From assembly GCA_013365325.1 (NCBI GenBank), contig JABVXV010000048.1:124001-188000 (forward strand): a DNA stretch of 64,000 nt, written 5' to 3'. Under the pieces are notes generated by a model. It did not search any database, had not been told where the DNA came from, and saw nothing but the letters and a program-made list of their open reading frames with translations. Position numbers and translations under genes: made by a program. The DNA is from Dipetalonema caudispina. Lineage: Eukaryota; Nematoda; Chromadorea; Rhabditida; Onchocercidae. Positions 37,474-50,286 of the stretch are shown piece after piece. The stretch's first letter is position 1. Every line of letters begins with the position of its first letter.

Positions 37474-40400
37474 ATGCCGGTTGCATTGGTGCAATATTCT
37501 CCACAAAAATTGCAAAATCGTTTATATGCACTTGTTTATGATCAGGTTCTTTGCTGAATATCCAGCTTTATTGCCAATAATTTGGCCAATCATTCATTTG
37601 GTTTATAAACATATGCAAGAGGCCAAGCTTGAAAGAAATACAGCCCACAAGAAACTGATACTTCTTTAAATATCTCTTACTATCTTGCTCTATTGCAATA
37701 AATTCGAAAACATTGCACTGAGTGTTTGAACGATTCATAATTTTCTGTAAATAAGTTGAAAGATTTTTAAAGAAAAAAGCAAAACCTGCAAATAAAGTTC
37801 CATAAAATTGAACGATTCAATAGTTCGAACGAGTAGAATTGCTACAAGAACATTCGGTTATTTTCCAAACTACCGGAATCAAATATCCTTTGGTCGGATT
37901 AATATGTTTGACAGGTATACCAAAATCTGAAAGTGAGAAGTTTGACTGAAAAAAATTTTTTTAAATTTCCAGTGGCATGTGTCTGCAAGAGGTTTGCGAT
38001 ATTTACATGAGAAATCAGGAGCAGATGAATGCTATTTAGCGATCTTCATCATTTCTGGTATTTCGATCTATTTAATTATCGGTGATTATGCTCGGTTTGT
38101 TGCCAATACAATCCTCATCGCGGTACCGATCTTGCTTACCTATGTTTATCCAGAAGAGAGACCACCATTCGATAATCTTTTATATTATTGGTGAGCAATA
38201 CGACTGTCGATGTTATGAATCCACAATTTACGATTACTTCTGATCTTACTCAATATTTGATAGAAATATGATCAATGCAGACGACATTTTCCCTGTCATC
38301 TTTGTTTTTGAATTTGAGATATTCATATGATCAAGAATTAAAGCAACCACTCATTTTACTGGTGATATCCTGAAAGTTCCTTTAATATAATTTCACTTCT
38401 TTCATCGGCTAGCTAACCTTGTCACTATTGATTAGCCTTAATTCTTGCTTCTTCCAACCTAACAAAACTTGTGCTTTTTAAACTTTCTTTCAGTTTCAAA
38501 AACTCTAAATTTATTAGTTTTTTTACTAGTTCATCAAGGTGGTAAAAAACCACATTGATTTTCAGGTCTATATATGTTATTGCAACATTGTTTTTTGATC
38601 CGGAACTAGAAGATAAGGGAAGTTATTATTGGGTGAAAATGCTTCTGCTAATATTACTGATAGTATTTCCCAGAGAAGCTGATGTCGTAATAACGAAGCA
38701 ACATGTTGGTATTTCTATCCTAGGCTAATTTTCGTTCTAAATTTTATATTCTACACAAGAATTTCATATAATGGGCTATCTTTTTCTTCAAAATACTATA
38801 TATTATTTGATATTTTAGCAAAATTTTTTGTATTATAGCAGCAATTTTGTATATCTTAGTAATGGCACACTTCAATGTAACAATTTCTTTGGCTTTCGGT
38901 TGGATAATTTGACTTAATGTTCATCTCATGTCTGCATCAAATCCTTTTCATTTTATAGTATTTATCAATTTTTGACATCCGAATGGAATATTAATTGTCC
39001 GGATATATTCAAAGTAGCAAGTTGAACGTAAATTTGAATGAAATTTGATAGTTGTAGATTTAATCGTTTAATTTCGAAAATTTCATTCTAGAATAATGAA
39101 AACAATCATCAAGAAGATTTAAATAAGAAAGATATTTCTGATAAAGTGACTAAACATCACTTTCAAATTACTCGCCAACAGCAGTCTCGAATCATGAAGA
39201 AACCTCAAGTTGATGCTGTGAAAGTGCTTGAAACTGATTCTTTTGGAACAACTCCAGTCAATTCTTCAGCTTTTTCAGCAAAAACCAAAATCATTTCAAC
39301 TACCAAAACGAAAAAAATTCCAAACATTCTTAAAGAGCATTGTCTACCTGCAAAAACTCAACAGAATCAAATACTTTCTGAAAAACGACAACTTTCTCCG
39401 CTTGTTCTACAAATGAAACCACAAATCGATTCAGCAGTAGAATCTTCCATTCATACTAAGGATGAATCTCAAACTATTTCGACAGGAGAATCTTTGGTTG
39501 TTCCTAATGCTTTTGTGGAGAAATCCCAAACTGTTTTACCAGAGAAATTTGAGTCAATCACAGAAACGAAAGGTCAATTTGATCGACCACTGGGAAAACC
39601 GGAAGTGCTTCAAGAAGAGAAATTTTTAGAAACCACAATTTTGAAACCTGAAATTATCATTACTCCAATTGCAAGGAAATCTCAAATCTTATCTTCAAGT
39701 AAACTGCAAACTACTCATGAAGACATATCTCAACCTACATCAGTGAAAATTTCTCAGTCTACTTCCGTGAGACCGGATAAGACAACTTTTGTGAAGGAAC
39801 CACAAACAATTCCTGCAAGGAAGCTTCAGCCTGTATTTTCTAAAGAACATGATATCACATGTGAAAAGATTGATCAAACTGTCCCCAAAAAAGAATCGCA
39901 AGTTATCGCAATAAATAAACCTCAAAACGTTGTCATCCGGAAAACTCAGTCTCCTTCTACAAAAAAACCTGAAACTAGTTATTTCAAGATTGTTCAGATT
40001 GAGAACAAAAAAAAAGCAGAGGGATCGTCGATTACTTTACCAACGGGATCTATGGAAGTTCCTGCGAAGGTGCACCTGAGGGAATCTGAGATTGGCTCTG
40101 GCTTGGATAGAGAAACTACCTCTGTTAAAGAATCCGAATCTGTCCGTTCAGAACAGTTGAAAATTCTCACAGAGAAAAAATTTAAGGTTGAATAAAAAAT
40201 CAAACTATTACTGTTAAAGATTAAGTCATTCTCGAAAAATTCAAATTATCTTCTCGGAAAATTTTGCAAATGAATCCCTAACTATTTCACAACTGAATTT
40301 AAATCCAGTGTATAGCAGTCTGAAAGTTTCCTGCAAAATCTTGCCACAAAAAAAATGGAATTCTTTTGAATGAGAAGCTTCAATTCACTTTTTTGCAGGA

Positions 40401-41310
40401 ACTTCAGAATGTCCCCATGAAGAAGTCTCAAACTCTTTTAACTGATGTACCCGAAATTATCTCTACGAATGAAATTCCACTTACACCGCTGAAGATTTCC
40501 ATGGCTGCTTCTACTGACAAATCTCGGAATATCTTCAAGAAAGAAACTGAGGAATCTCAGCTTACTTCAGAGCATGAATTAAGAACAGATTCTGTAGAAA
40601 AATCGCATATCTTTCCTGCGGAAGAATCACAAACTCTTGCAGTAAAGGAACATCAAATGTTGAATGAAAAGGAATCCCGAACTATTCCAACGTTTGAGAA
40701 TGGATCGATAGTAAGAAATTCTTCTACTGTAGGGCTTCACGTTACATCTTTGAAAGAGTCTGATATGGCCACAGAGACAGAAATTCATGTTAATCATAGG
40801 AAAGAAGTAATTAATACTCCTGAGAAGCAATCTCCGACCATTTCCGATACAAGTACTGATCCCAAAGAAAATGAAGATACTGAGAGGGAGATTTCTCAAG
40901 ATGTTTCTGAGGGAAAAAAGTCAGCCAACGCCATCACATGGGTTGCAACTGGGAAAACTGTTGTTCTAATGCAAAATGCACAAACTAAAAAGGTTTGTTT
41001 GTTCCAAATTTCTAACTGAATTCATAAACTTCGAAAATTTCATAAGACTTACATTTGGTAAGTCAGCAAGTTTCAATGAAGTGAAAACTGAAACTTGACA
41101 GCAGCATATTAAAGAATCGAAGTGAACTATGAGACTTGAAGTAGAATTGAAATTTAGAGCAGTAGATTATAAAACGAATTGATGAAATAGGCCTTAAGTT
41201 TTAAGTGCTGCCTAGCAAACAACTGTGAAGACTTAAGATCTTCAAAAATTGTTCAATCCACATTCTACTCAATATTTTTAGTTGTATTTCAGCCTAACGA
41301 ATCACGATAA
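37474..41310 (+). CDS. REEP/TB2-DP1-HVA22 family membrane protein with long repetitive C-terminal tail
   Basis: Six exons: 37474-37545, 37973-38190, 38566-38704, 39092-40186, 40399-40992 and 41293-41310 (TAA); 711 residues. Residues 25-143 carry the TB2/DP1/HVA22 fold: GLRYLHEKSGADE, hydrophobic hairpin ISIYLIIGDYARFVANTIL, the conserved TYVYPEERPP turn, then LLYYWSIYVIATLFF and a hydrophobic LLLILLIVFP. Family members (REEP5, Yop1p) shape tubular endoplasmic reticulum through membrane hairpins. From residue 144 on, two long exons encode a hydrophilic tail with a degenerate motif around K-x-S-Q-T (DESQTIS, EKSQTVLP, KEPQTIPA, KKSQTLLT, EESQTLAV). Usual family length is about 180-260 residues, so the tail is an extension. 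The next gene is a paralogue with the same first three exons. The tail function is unknown. Confidence 0.82.
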
Positions 41311-41920
41311 GACAAGAAAAGATGTTTAACATTTCATGTTATATTATTTGCATGTTAAATAAATTACTCTGATTCTTTTAATTAACAAAAACATTGGGCA
41401 TCTTAAATTAACAATTTATCATTGACAAACAATATTTAATCAAAAAAAATGTCTCTATCGTATGTCGGATGTGTTTATACGACGACAAATAATCAAAATA
41501 TTCCTTTTGATTTACTTGTTGGTTAATGCTTCTTGGTACTATTTCAACTGCTGACGTATTTTCTCATCTTTTTTGACGTAACACACAATGTCATACTATT
41601 AAATTTAACTCTTTAAAAGTAAAATAAAATTTACTGCAAATTTTTTAAATTCATTTGGTACAAAAATTAAATCGAATTTTTGACAGTTTATGATATGCCA
41701 ATTGAAAATACAAAGATATGACAAATGAAAGAATGCCAGAAGGGAATAAAAAGAATAGTTTAGGAAAAAAAGAATCGCTTAAAGATTGAAATTCTGACTA
41801 AAAAAATTTCGATAATTATGAAATTACATTTCACTGCAGCGCACACATATACAACTTTTCGTTCGAAATAAATGACATAAAAAATAAGATGCAAAGTTTT
41901 TTATTTCATTATCATTTTTG

Positions 41921-41929
41921 CTTACAGGG
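41921..41929 (+). promoter_or_regulatory. Candidate spliced-leader acceptor before second REEP gene
   Basis: TTTTTGCTTACAG lies directly before GG-ATG at 41930, a strong 3' splice consensus with no recognised upstream exon. In nematodes this arrangement marks SL trans-splicing. The distance from the stop codon of the upstream REEP gene is about 620 bases, longer than a typical operon spacer. Confidence 0.4.
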
Positions 41930-44273
41930 ATGACGGATGGAAATGACTCGGATGAATTACACAATCATTTACGATCACTTATGTTTGATCAGGTTGTGAA
42001 TGATAGTTAATCAAATATGCTAAATAAATCAAGTATTGTCTGCTTATATAATATTACATGCTATCTTACTAATATAGAATAGTCTTTTCTGATGGAGAAA
42101 TTTAATTAATGATAAAACAACAACTGTTGTAATCACTACGACTAAAAAATTTGACTAGTAATTAATTGTATAAAAAAATCTGTTTTATTTAGGACATAAT
42201 TTAAATATTAAAAAATTTGAAATTATGAATGATGAAAGTATGAATTTAACCAAAGTGCTGCATTTTCAATTAAAATTACAGAAACATATGACAGGTCGAG
42301 GATTACGATTTTTACATGAAAAGACGGGTTTGGATGAGTTCAATTTGGCAGTTTTCATTGGTGCTATCATATCTGTTTACTTAATGGTGGGACAGGATGC
42401 CCAAATGTTAGCAAATGCTATCCTCACGGTGACGCCAATCCTACTTACTTACGTTTTTCCAGCCGAAAAACCTCCTACACCACAACTTCTTATATATTGG
42501 TATAATTATTTCTAATTATATAGCCCATCAGAAGATGTTTTAAATTGAAGTTTTGAAAGTTGTTAAGATAGATCGAAAAACATACAATATATAGCACCCA
42601 GTATCGATCATTTACTTCATTATACATTACTTATCATCTTTACTTTAAATCTTTGTCACTGTTCACTGTCAATATTTAAGACTTATTATTCAGATCATTT
42701 TAAAATTGATTATTTATATTACAATGATAAAGATTAAATTCTTATCATTGTAATATGAGTAAAGGCAAACTTTACAGGGAATCAATAAGATATTAGATAA
42801 ACAAATATTGGATAATTAAATTATAGGCCAATATATTTTGATTGAATTTTGAAATAGTTTACTTCACATTGATCGAAAATCGAATTTATTTTGAATTTTT
42901 AAAGTTACAGGAGTGCATTTGGTTTACTAACCTTATTAGATTCTAATTTTGAACCAAGAAGTGGTTACTACTTTATCAAAGTAGTTCTACTTGCACTTCT
43001 TTTCTTGCATCCATTCGATGGCGCTGATCGAATTCTTTGGCACATCCGATTAGCTCATAGTGATAAAGTTAAAGATGAGGTTTGACATTTTATTTTAGCA
43101 AAGTTATGTTTAATCCAATATTTTATCTCCCATATTTTTGCAAAATTAATTTTTAAATTTTCGATTTTATTTAAATGTTGTTGAATTATTAGAACAATAT
43201 TGATATCACATTCGGAAGATTTTTATTGTTTAGTTGTAATGTTTAGAAAATAACACTTTCATTAACTTCTATTTACTTTGAGATATAACGTTTTCCTTCT
43301 TGCTTCCAAGCTTTTTTCGTCACATTTCTACCAATAAAATAACTGAAAAAATGAAAAGAAAGAGAAATATAATTTAAAAATTCAAAATTTATAGCAAGCT
43401 ATAACTCCATTTACCAAAGAGGAACTATCAGAAATGTTGCAGAAGAGGAGACAATCTGAAGCATCCGAAGTAACTTTTCTCTAAAATTCCTGAAAATATT
43501 CTCATTAAAGGTCATCATTATTAAACCCAGCTGGTTCGATCGTTTTAGGATATGCAAAATACTTTAGTCAAATTTAAGAATTCATTTCAGTGACCTATGC
43601 ACTATATTTGTATCCTAAAAGGGTTTCATGATAATATATTTAATGCTAAAGATAAATTATCGATTGAAACATTTAAATATGAACAGTACTGAAATATGAT
43701 ATAATTAACCAAAAAGACAAATGATCTGCTATCTCCTGATCGATCGACAGATCAATTAGTGGTTTGAATAAGTTATCAAGAAACTTCTCCTCGTTTTTAC
43801 AAGTATGCAAGTAGTCACATATGTGGTGGATGACAAGTACGCCTCTAATTCAAATGTTTTTTCAGATGTTGAAATTAAATGGCGCGGTACGGAGCGATTA
43901 CAGTTCATTGAATGATAATGGTATTTATTGTAATTATATATCCTTTTTTCTTTTTTTAAGTTGAACTTAATATTTGTTAAAAAAATAATTATTAATGAAA
44001 AAAAAAATACCGAATGTTGGTAAACATAGATTCTGTGTTTGTTCGTAAATGATCTAGAAAAATAGAAATAAAACTAAACAATTAATAAATTGAAATCCAA
44101 TTCAAATTTAGTTGTTTTTTTTTTTAGTTCCGGGAAGCAAAAATCCAATGTTATTTAACTCCGACTTCAGGATTCAAGATCAAGAGGTCACAAGTGCAGA
44201 AGGCATAAGTACAAATTATAGTCCACATGATTTAGCGTTTGAGCCAACGAAATATTTAGTTGGTTTAAATTAA
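41930..44273 (+). CDS. REEP/TB2-DP1-HVA22 family membrane protein (short paralogue)
   Basis: Six exons: 41930-41992, 42282-42499, 42911-43079, 43395-43469, 43866-43920 and 44128-44273 (TAA); 241 residues, usual for the family. Exon 1 ends LRSLMFDQ, matching LYALVYDQ of the upstream paralogue. Exon 2 is 218 bases in both genes, with the same phases. It encodes GRGLRFLHEKTGLDE, the hydrophobic segments VFIGAIISVYLMVGQDAQ and ILTVTPILLTYVFPAEKPP, and then YWSAFGLLTLLDS in exon 3. The C-terminal part (TPFTKEELSEMLQKRRQSEA, then Ser/Asp-rich) is hydrophilic and unrelated to the long tail of the neighbour. The role is probably ER membrane shaping. The start Met follows a candidate SL acceptor. Confidence 0.85.
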
Positions 44274-44405
44274 TTTGTGTAATTAATTTTCTTTATTATC
44301 ATCGAATTCAGCACGAAAAACTAATTACTAACTAAATTACAGAGCATCTGGGAATTGAATGTTTCAAATTTGAAAGATTTTAAGCTTCATGGATAGAAAA
44401 AAAAA

Positions 44406-45032
44406 ATGCTAATCCTCTTTGGATGTCATAAATTTGATCATTTTAAGATTTTTAATGCTCCATATGACATCGAAAATCTAACATATCTCCTACGTATTCG
44501 TAATACGTCAACGAAATATATTGCATATGTTATTAAAAGCAATGCAATACCACGCGTTTTTGCAACACCACCATGTGGCATTTTACCACCGAAACAAAAA
44601 TGCGATATTGCTGTTACCGTTACGGTAATGATACTATATCATTAAAATACAAATTTGGTAAGAAATTCAAGCATATCAACGGAAAAATTAATCCTGCAAT
44701 ATGTTATTGGCATGGAAATATTAAATTTATTATTGTTTTCAAAATAGTAAATTATGAAAAACTGTCATATTCTCTTACCTCGTGGTGCCCACACAAGATT
44801 ACATAATCCCTGTTATATTCTTTTACAGAAGATGGATAAATTTAGCGGACAATTAGTTCAAAATGACCGACTTGCATTTGACTATGTATTCTGTCCACCG
44901 GAGACAAAGCAATTTAAATTCAAACTTCTACAGGTTTACATTTTGCCTACGAGATCATATAACGATTTTGAGTTTATTTAGATGGCGGAAGATCCATTTT
45001 TAAAAATGATGATCTCATTATTGAAGGCTTAA
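44406..45032 (+). CDS. Major sperm protein (MSP) domain protein
   Basis: Three exons: 44406-44624, 44829-44933 and 44982-45032 (TAA), joined in phase 0; about 124 residues, close to the 127 of classic MSP. KIFNAPYDIENLTYLLRIRN corresponds to the first strands of the MSP fold (classic KIVFNAPYD...), RNTSTKYIAYVIKSN to the next strand pair, and TPPCGILPPKQKCDIAVTV to the conserved PPCGVLDPKE turn. The last strands (NDRLAFDYVFCP, QFKFKLLQ) are diverged. MSP-domain proteins act in sperm cytoskeleton or as VAP-like FFAT-binding modules; the short size favours the sperm class. The start at 44406 is a choice: an upstream exon joining at 44458 (AG-ATTTTTAATG) is possible. It lies 133 bases after the REEP stop codon, same strand. 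Confidence 0.7.
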
Positions 45033-45732
45033 GAAGGAACTTCCTGGTAGGATATGTAACGTTGGATACTGGAAACTGAAATGAAACTTGCACCACTCTA
45101 GAGTAAGTGGAGGAAGTGGATTTAAGTATCGTTGAATCGTTTTTTCAAATTCTCGTCATTTTGTGCTTGATAAATATTTTAGCAGTGTTTATTTTAGAGT
45201 GAGATGCGACGAAGAAAAAACATTTACATAAAGTATAATCCATAATTGTCAAAAAATTGAAAAAATTCAAACAGTATGTATTGTTTTGTAAAGCGGAATA
45301 TATAATCTGATATAAGCTGATTTGTCGAATTGTTCATTTCGAATCAAAATTTTATGACTAGTATTAAAGTTTTGAAAATTCTTTCCAACCAAGAACTCAG
45401 TGAAGGGAATCAAATAATTTTAATAGCCAATAGTTAATCAATAAGAAACTAAAATAACTTGCATTTAACAACAAATAACACGAGCTTTTTCTAAAATACT
45501 CATGTATTTGAAGTGGATTATCAGCTAAGGAAGTAAGTTAGAAAGGAATAGAAGTGTACAGTGAACCAAATACAAGTACACTTAGTTAGCGATTGCATTT
45601 AGAGAACCACTTTTAGGTTTTTTCCTGTTAGGGTGGCTTAAATCAGTGTCGATTTTAGATCTTAGAAGGAAATTTATCAAATGAAAAATAATTACATAGA
45701 AATAATTAGATTATCATATAAACAAGCACTGT
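45033..45732. other. Intergenic gap between convergent MSP and SWAN genes
   Basis: AT-rich 700 bases between two convergent gene ends; no ORF of note and no repeat recognised. Confidence 0.55.
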
Positions 45733-48700
45733 TTACACTCGTAATATTTCTAACATATTTTTGTAACAAATTGATATCCAATCCGGAAAGGCAGCCGCCC
45801 AATGCACCTGATTAATCTGAAAATTTTCGACTTTCAGACATCTAGAAAACAAAAATGCCTTAAAAAAGAAGATAAATAGAAATATATATAATAATTCTAG
45901 TATAAATTACTTGACTGGAAGATATTTTGCAGATGGGCATTCTTCCATTACTATTACGGGTAGGGTAATCGGCAGAATGTGCATGCAACTAAATCTTATT
46001 TTAAGGAACGAAATGCTTTACCTCGCCACCAGCTTGATAAGCCAAAATAGGATCGTCAACAGGTCGAGGCATCGTATGAATATCCCAAATTAATGCCTGA
46101 CTATCACCGCCTGAATTGAAGTTAACAGAAAAAGCAAATGAGTAACAAACATAAGAAGGAAAAATAGTTGTTTAATGAAGGCCGGAATTTCAAATTCAAA
46201 ATTTAAATAGCTCACCTGCTGTACAAATATGACATGAAGAGTGTGGTGCCCAGGCCATGCCATTTACGCGTCCACGATGATTGTCTAATTTTGCGACAGG
46301 TGTGCAAGGTATACGTACATCGAGAATTATCACCTCAATAGAAGTTAAGTTAAACTCAATATACACTTACTTACTTCATTCAGAGTAGGATACATTCCTA
46401 AAAATGAAGGTTGTTCTCATTCATCGTTTTGATGCCAACACAATGCTAATATATCTCCTAATACATTCTGATTTATGGATATGTAGCAAATTAGCTAAAC
46501 CCACTATATTAGAATAAATTAGACAGATAGCAGCAACACATAGATAAATTATATCTGTAGTCACTAACATGCTTATCATATCATATAATTGCTCATTAAA
46601 AAATGTGAATTGAGTAAAACAAACCTCTGCAGAATCTTGAACAAATGTAGCGATATAATTGCAATCTTGCTTATTACATTCTAAGCGCAATAAGGGAGCA
46701 TGTGATGGTTCTTCGAACATAATTGTTGAATGTTCAAGATGGCGTAAATCAAACATTCTAAGGCTTCCATCGGCTCCTGAAAATCTGACAGTGTTGGATC
46801 TTAATCTAGTTTCATCCACTGTTCACACGTGTACTTTGCATGTTATCATATCTCTGGAAACTTAATACTGAATCACGAAGAGAACTGTTCTAGCGAGAGT
46901 AAGAACAAGCGAAACCTTCATGAACATACTTCTTTTATACGGGTGCCATCAGAAACCTGTAGGAGGAGAATATGTGCGAAAATAGCTATAAAAAAAAAAA
47001 AAAAAAAAACATACCAACACTAGCAAATATTTCACGACCGCTCGCCATCCTTGTGAAAGCAATATCAAATACTTCCTTATCATGAGCAATTAGTTGTGTC
47101 TTTACAGTACCTTCCGTTGATCGTGCAACGCTTATCGCTTGACCGGTCTAAAACGCAAAAAAACATAGCAACTCATAACTTCTACCTTTCCTTCATATCT
47201 TATCCATTCATCAGTTTTTCATGATAGTCAAAATTGAACTTAAAGCTTGAATTTATAGAAATTAACCTCGATTTGCCAAATCGTGCATGTTGTGTCGATA
47301 CTTGAAGTACCAATCAAGCCAACATCTACGTCATTCCAATCAAACGACGTTAACGGTGCACAGTATTCACTACTTCGATTCTGAAATGAACTGGCGAAAA
47401 TTTGCTTTAGTCTCTAACACTGTATCGGAAAAGTTCACTGGCATCTTCAAGTACTAAATGATAAACTCAGTTTGAAGTGTTAAAATCCATTTGTGATTTC
47501 AAAATAATTTCTAATTCAGCTTTCAAAATATACGTCTCTCATATATCTGGAACATCGGTAGGATGCTAAAAAAAAAAAAATTCATTTTACTTAAAGTAAA
47601 ATGTGAAAATTGAGTCTACTGAGAGAGACGTTTGAGAGGCTTCTTTGTGGAATTTCACCGTACTTTGAAATTTCTTATCGCATTGTGAAAAGGAACATGT
47701 TGCAATCACAAATAATTGACAACTTCAAGTGGTAGTCAATGAAAATAAAACTAGGGACAAATAAAACTAACCAACGAAAAAAAAAATAAAAATTTATACA
47801 TACGTTGTTAAGAAAAACTTCAATCTGCGCGCCGTCAGCACCACCTACACGCCAAAGACGCAAATAATCTCCGGTTGTAGCAATTAAGTCTGGATATATG
47901 CCCTTCTAAAAATTCTATATATATATATATATAAAGTATATATTTTTCAATTTGAATTACATTTTACTAGAATTAACAAGAATTACTGAAATTAGATGTG
48001 CATAAATGTCTGACTACCAATATTTGAACTGGAAATAGAAACGAAGAAACAAAATTTGTTATTTATCGAAATTGTCTAGAAACAAACCTGATCTGGAATC
48101 CACATTACTTTTGTAGCTGGATATGGATGATCGAAACTACCACAATCGATAAATTCGCCAGCGTCTTCATCAAGCTTCACTATTGAAACCTATAACTGAC
48201 CAGAAGTACTCCTAAAGCTATATCTAATTTTTAATATTCCTAATGGATGCATAATAACAAAGCAATGCAATATTTTATATATATAAAAGGATACTACTCT
48301 GTGCATTTTTTTTTCCATTTCTATACACCATAGACAAATGCAGCGAAAGCTCGATAAAGAATGCTTAAAAAATTTATTTTAAATCAAAAAATGATTGTGG
48401 AGTTGAAGTCACTTAAGATGCAACCAAACAGCCCATCTTTCGTTTTCAATGCAGCAGTGTTGTAACAAATGACGCTTTTATCCAGCTTTATTTAAACTTA
48501 ATTCCAATTTGAACTTACTGTTTCAAAACGCACTTTATCTTTGTTATGAAATCAAAATTCCTCAACCTAATGTCCTAGCCTATCCATACAGGAACAAATA
48601 TTTTTCTGCTAAAAAAGAAATAAAGAAACAGCTAAAAAACCTTATTATTATATTCCTCAATGAAGCTAGCTAATGCCAAGCGAAACTTCTTTGCTGGATC

Positions 48701-49072
48701 GGGATGCCGAGACCAACCGGTGGAGTACAGTGTATGCGGTGCCTCGTATTTGTAAACTTCTTTGTGCTTGGAATTCGAACTCGATACTCCACCTATAATC
48801 AATAAATGTGATAATCAAAACACTACAAATATTTCAGTTATCATTTTTTACATGCGTAAAAATTTTCGCACTTACTTTATTAATAACTATACATATAACT
48901 TGCTGTTGACGTAAAAAGTTACCATTACATGCAAATAACATGATATGAAAAAGCTCAAATATCATGTTCGACGTAAGAAATCTAGCTTACTGGGCTGATT
49001 GGATCCCATTTGAGCAATCTCGTTACCCATAAGTTGTTGCATAACATGAGATAAATGCTGTGTGATTGCCAT
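45733..49072 (-). CDS. DCAF7/WDR68 (SWAN)-like WD40 protein, copy A
   Basis: Ten exons, ascending: 45733-45816, 46022-46110, 46216-46333, 46625-46776, 47015-47147, 47267-47380, 47804-47905, 48088-48189, 48641-48792, 48991-49072; 375 residues. It follows DCAF7 along its whole length: [132 protein letters not shown], and the terminal LEILRV. DCAF7 is a WD40 propeller that scaffolds DYRK kinases and acts as a CRL4 receptor; C. elegans SWAN proteins regulate Rac/cell migration (family knowledge). The N-terminal 30 residues ([20 protein letters not shown]) are an extension. An acceptor-like TTGCAG upstream (about 49105) may be an SL site. Confidence 0.92.
47914..47934. repeat. (TA)n microsatellite in SWAN copy A intron
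   Basis: Uninterrupted TA run of about 20 bases between exons 47804-47905 and 48088-48189. Confidence 0.9.
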
Positions 49073-50286
49073 CAGTTTTATCACCCGAATTGTCTTATTC
49101 TATCCTGCAATAGAATGAATAACGTAAGAAACTTAAGCGAACTCAAAAATGACGACATAGCTAAAATATTGAACTGGGTGATAAAGTGAACACATCAATT
49201 TCTTATATTTGCTCAATCAACACACTACCAACGCGTTCCCAATTTATCGATCAGTGTTTAAAAATTCCTAGAAATCAAACAAAGTAACAAACTGATTTGA
49301 ATGGAAATAAGATATTTAAACAATTCGATTAATTCAGATGACTTAAGTAGCCATTCGAATAATTGACGAACCGGAGGTGGAAATTTAATGAATGGAAAAT
49401 TTTATTTTTTAATATAAATTATTGTCAATATTTCAGATTCACGGAAACACTTGGACTTGAAAACCCTGTAGTATTAAGCTTGAGAGACATTAATGAATAG
49501 ATACGTTATAATGAAGGCAAAGAAATCATGGAGATTTTTATCATTAATAGATAAAGATTCTTATCACTAAGTATACACAACGAAAAAGAAGTATGGTAAT
49601 TTTTGCAGCATAAACTGGTGAATAAAATGAGAGACAATAAACATGGAAATTGAAAAATGAAAGCATTAAATCCAAAAATGTCATGCATTCTACTTTATGG
49701 ACTACTACTATTGTGATCAGTGTTAATTCTCAATCCATCCTATGCACAATCAACGGTTTCCAATCAAATAACTGTGATTAATCGAATAATGTTCCGTTAC
49801 ACGTATTTTTTGATATGGAAACAATTTAACTATTTTTCTTCACCACCGAATAGCGATTATAAACATACTGTAAGATAAACAGGATAATATCAGATTATAA
49901 CGAGTTTACGACACAACTTTATTAGTTACTGAAAATTATATATAAAGCAAAATCACAACAACGATTACTTTAATATCCATCACTACTATTATAAAATGAA
50001 CTGCAATAGTAATTAGAACACCTATAAATTAAAAGGCCACAAATAAATGAATAAAACCTAAAATAAACGAATTATCACGAATTCGAAGATATTTGTCCCT
50101 TCAAAAAGAATAGAAAGACATCCCGGCAAGAGTAAATTTCACACTTGACCACTATGTGATCAAAACAATTATGAGAAAGATATCACCAATGTTTTAGAGA
50201 AAATCCATGGCAGATGAACTGAGGCATTGACGAAAATTTTAAGCAACTTAAAAAATTAGTCTGTACTTCGAAATCGAGAGATTTTC
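49073..50286. other. Spacer between tandem SWAN genes
   Basis: About 1.2 kb of AT-rich DNA with the promoter/leader of copy A and the 3' UTR of copy B. No coding signal or clear repeat was seen. Confidence 0.55.

Noticed and set aside
37538..37669. Small ORF with hydrophobic start (MIRFFAEYPALLPIIW)
   Set aside because: It begins inside REEP exon 1 (37474-37545) and continues into its intron; no donor or partner supports it, while the exon ending in VYDQ matches the paralogue.
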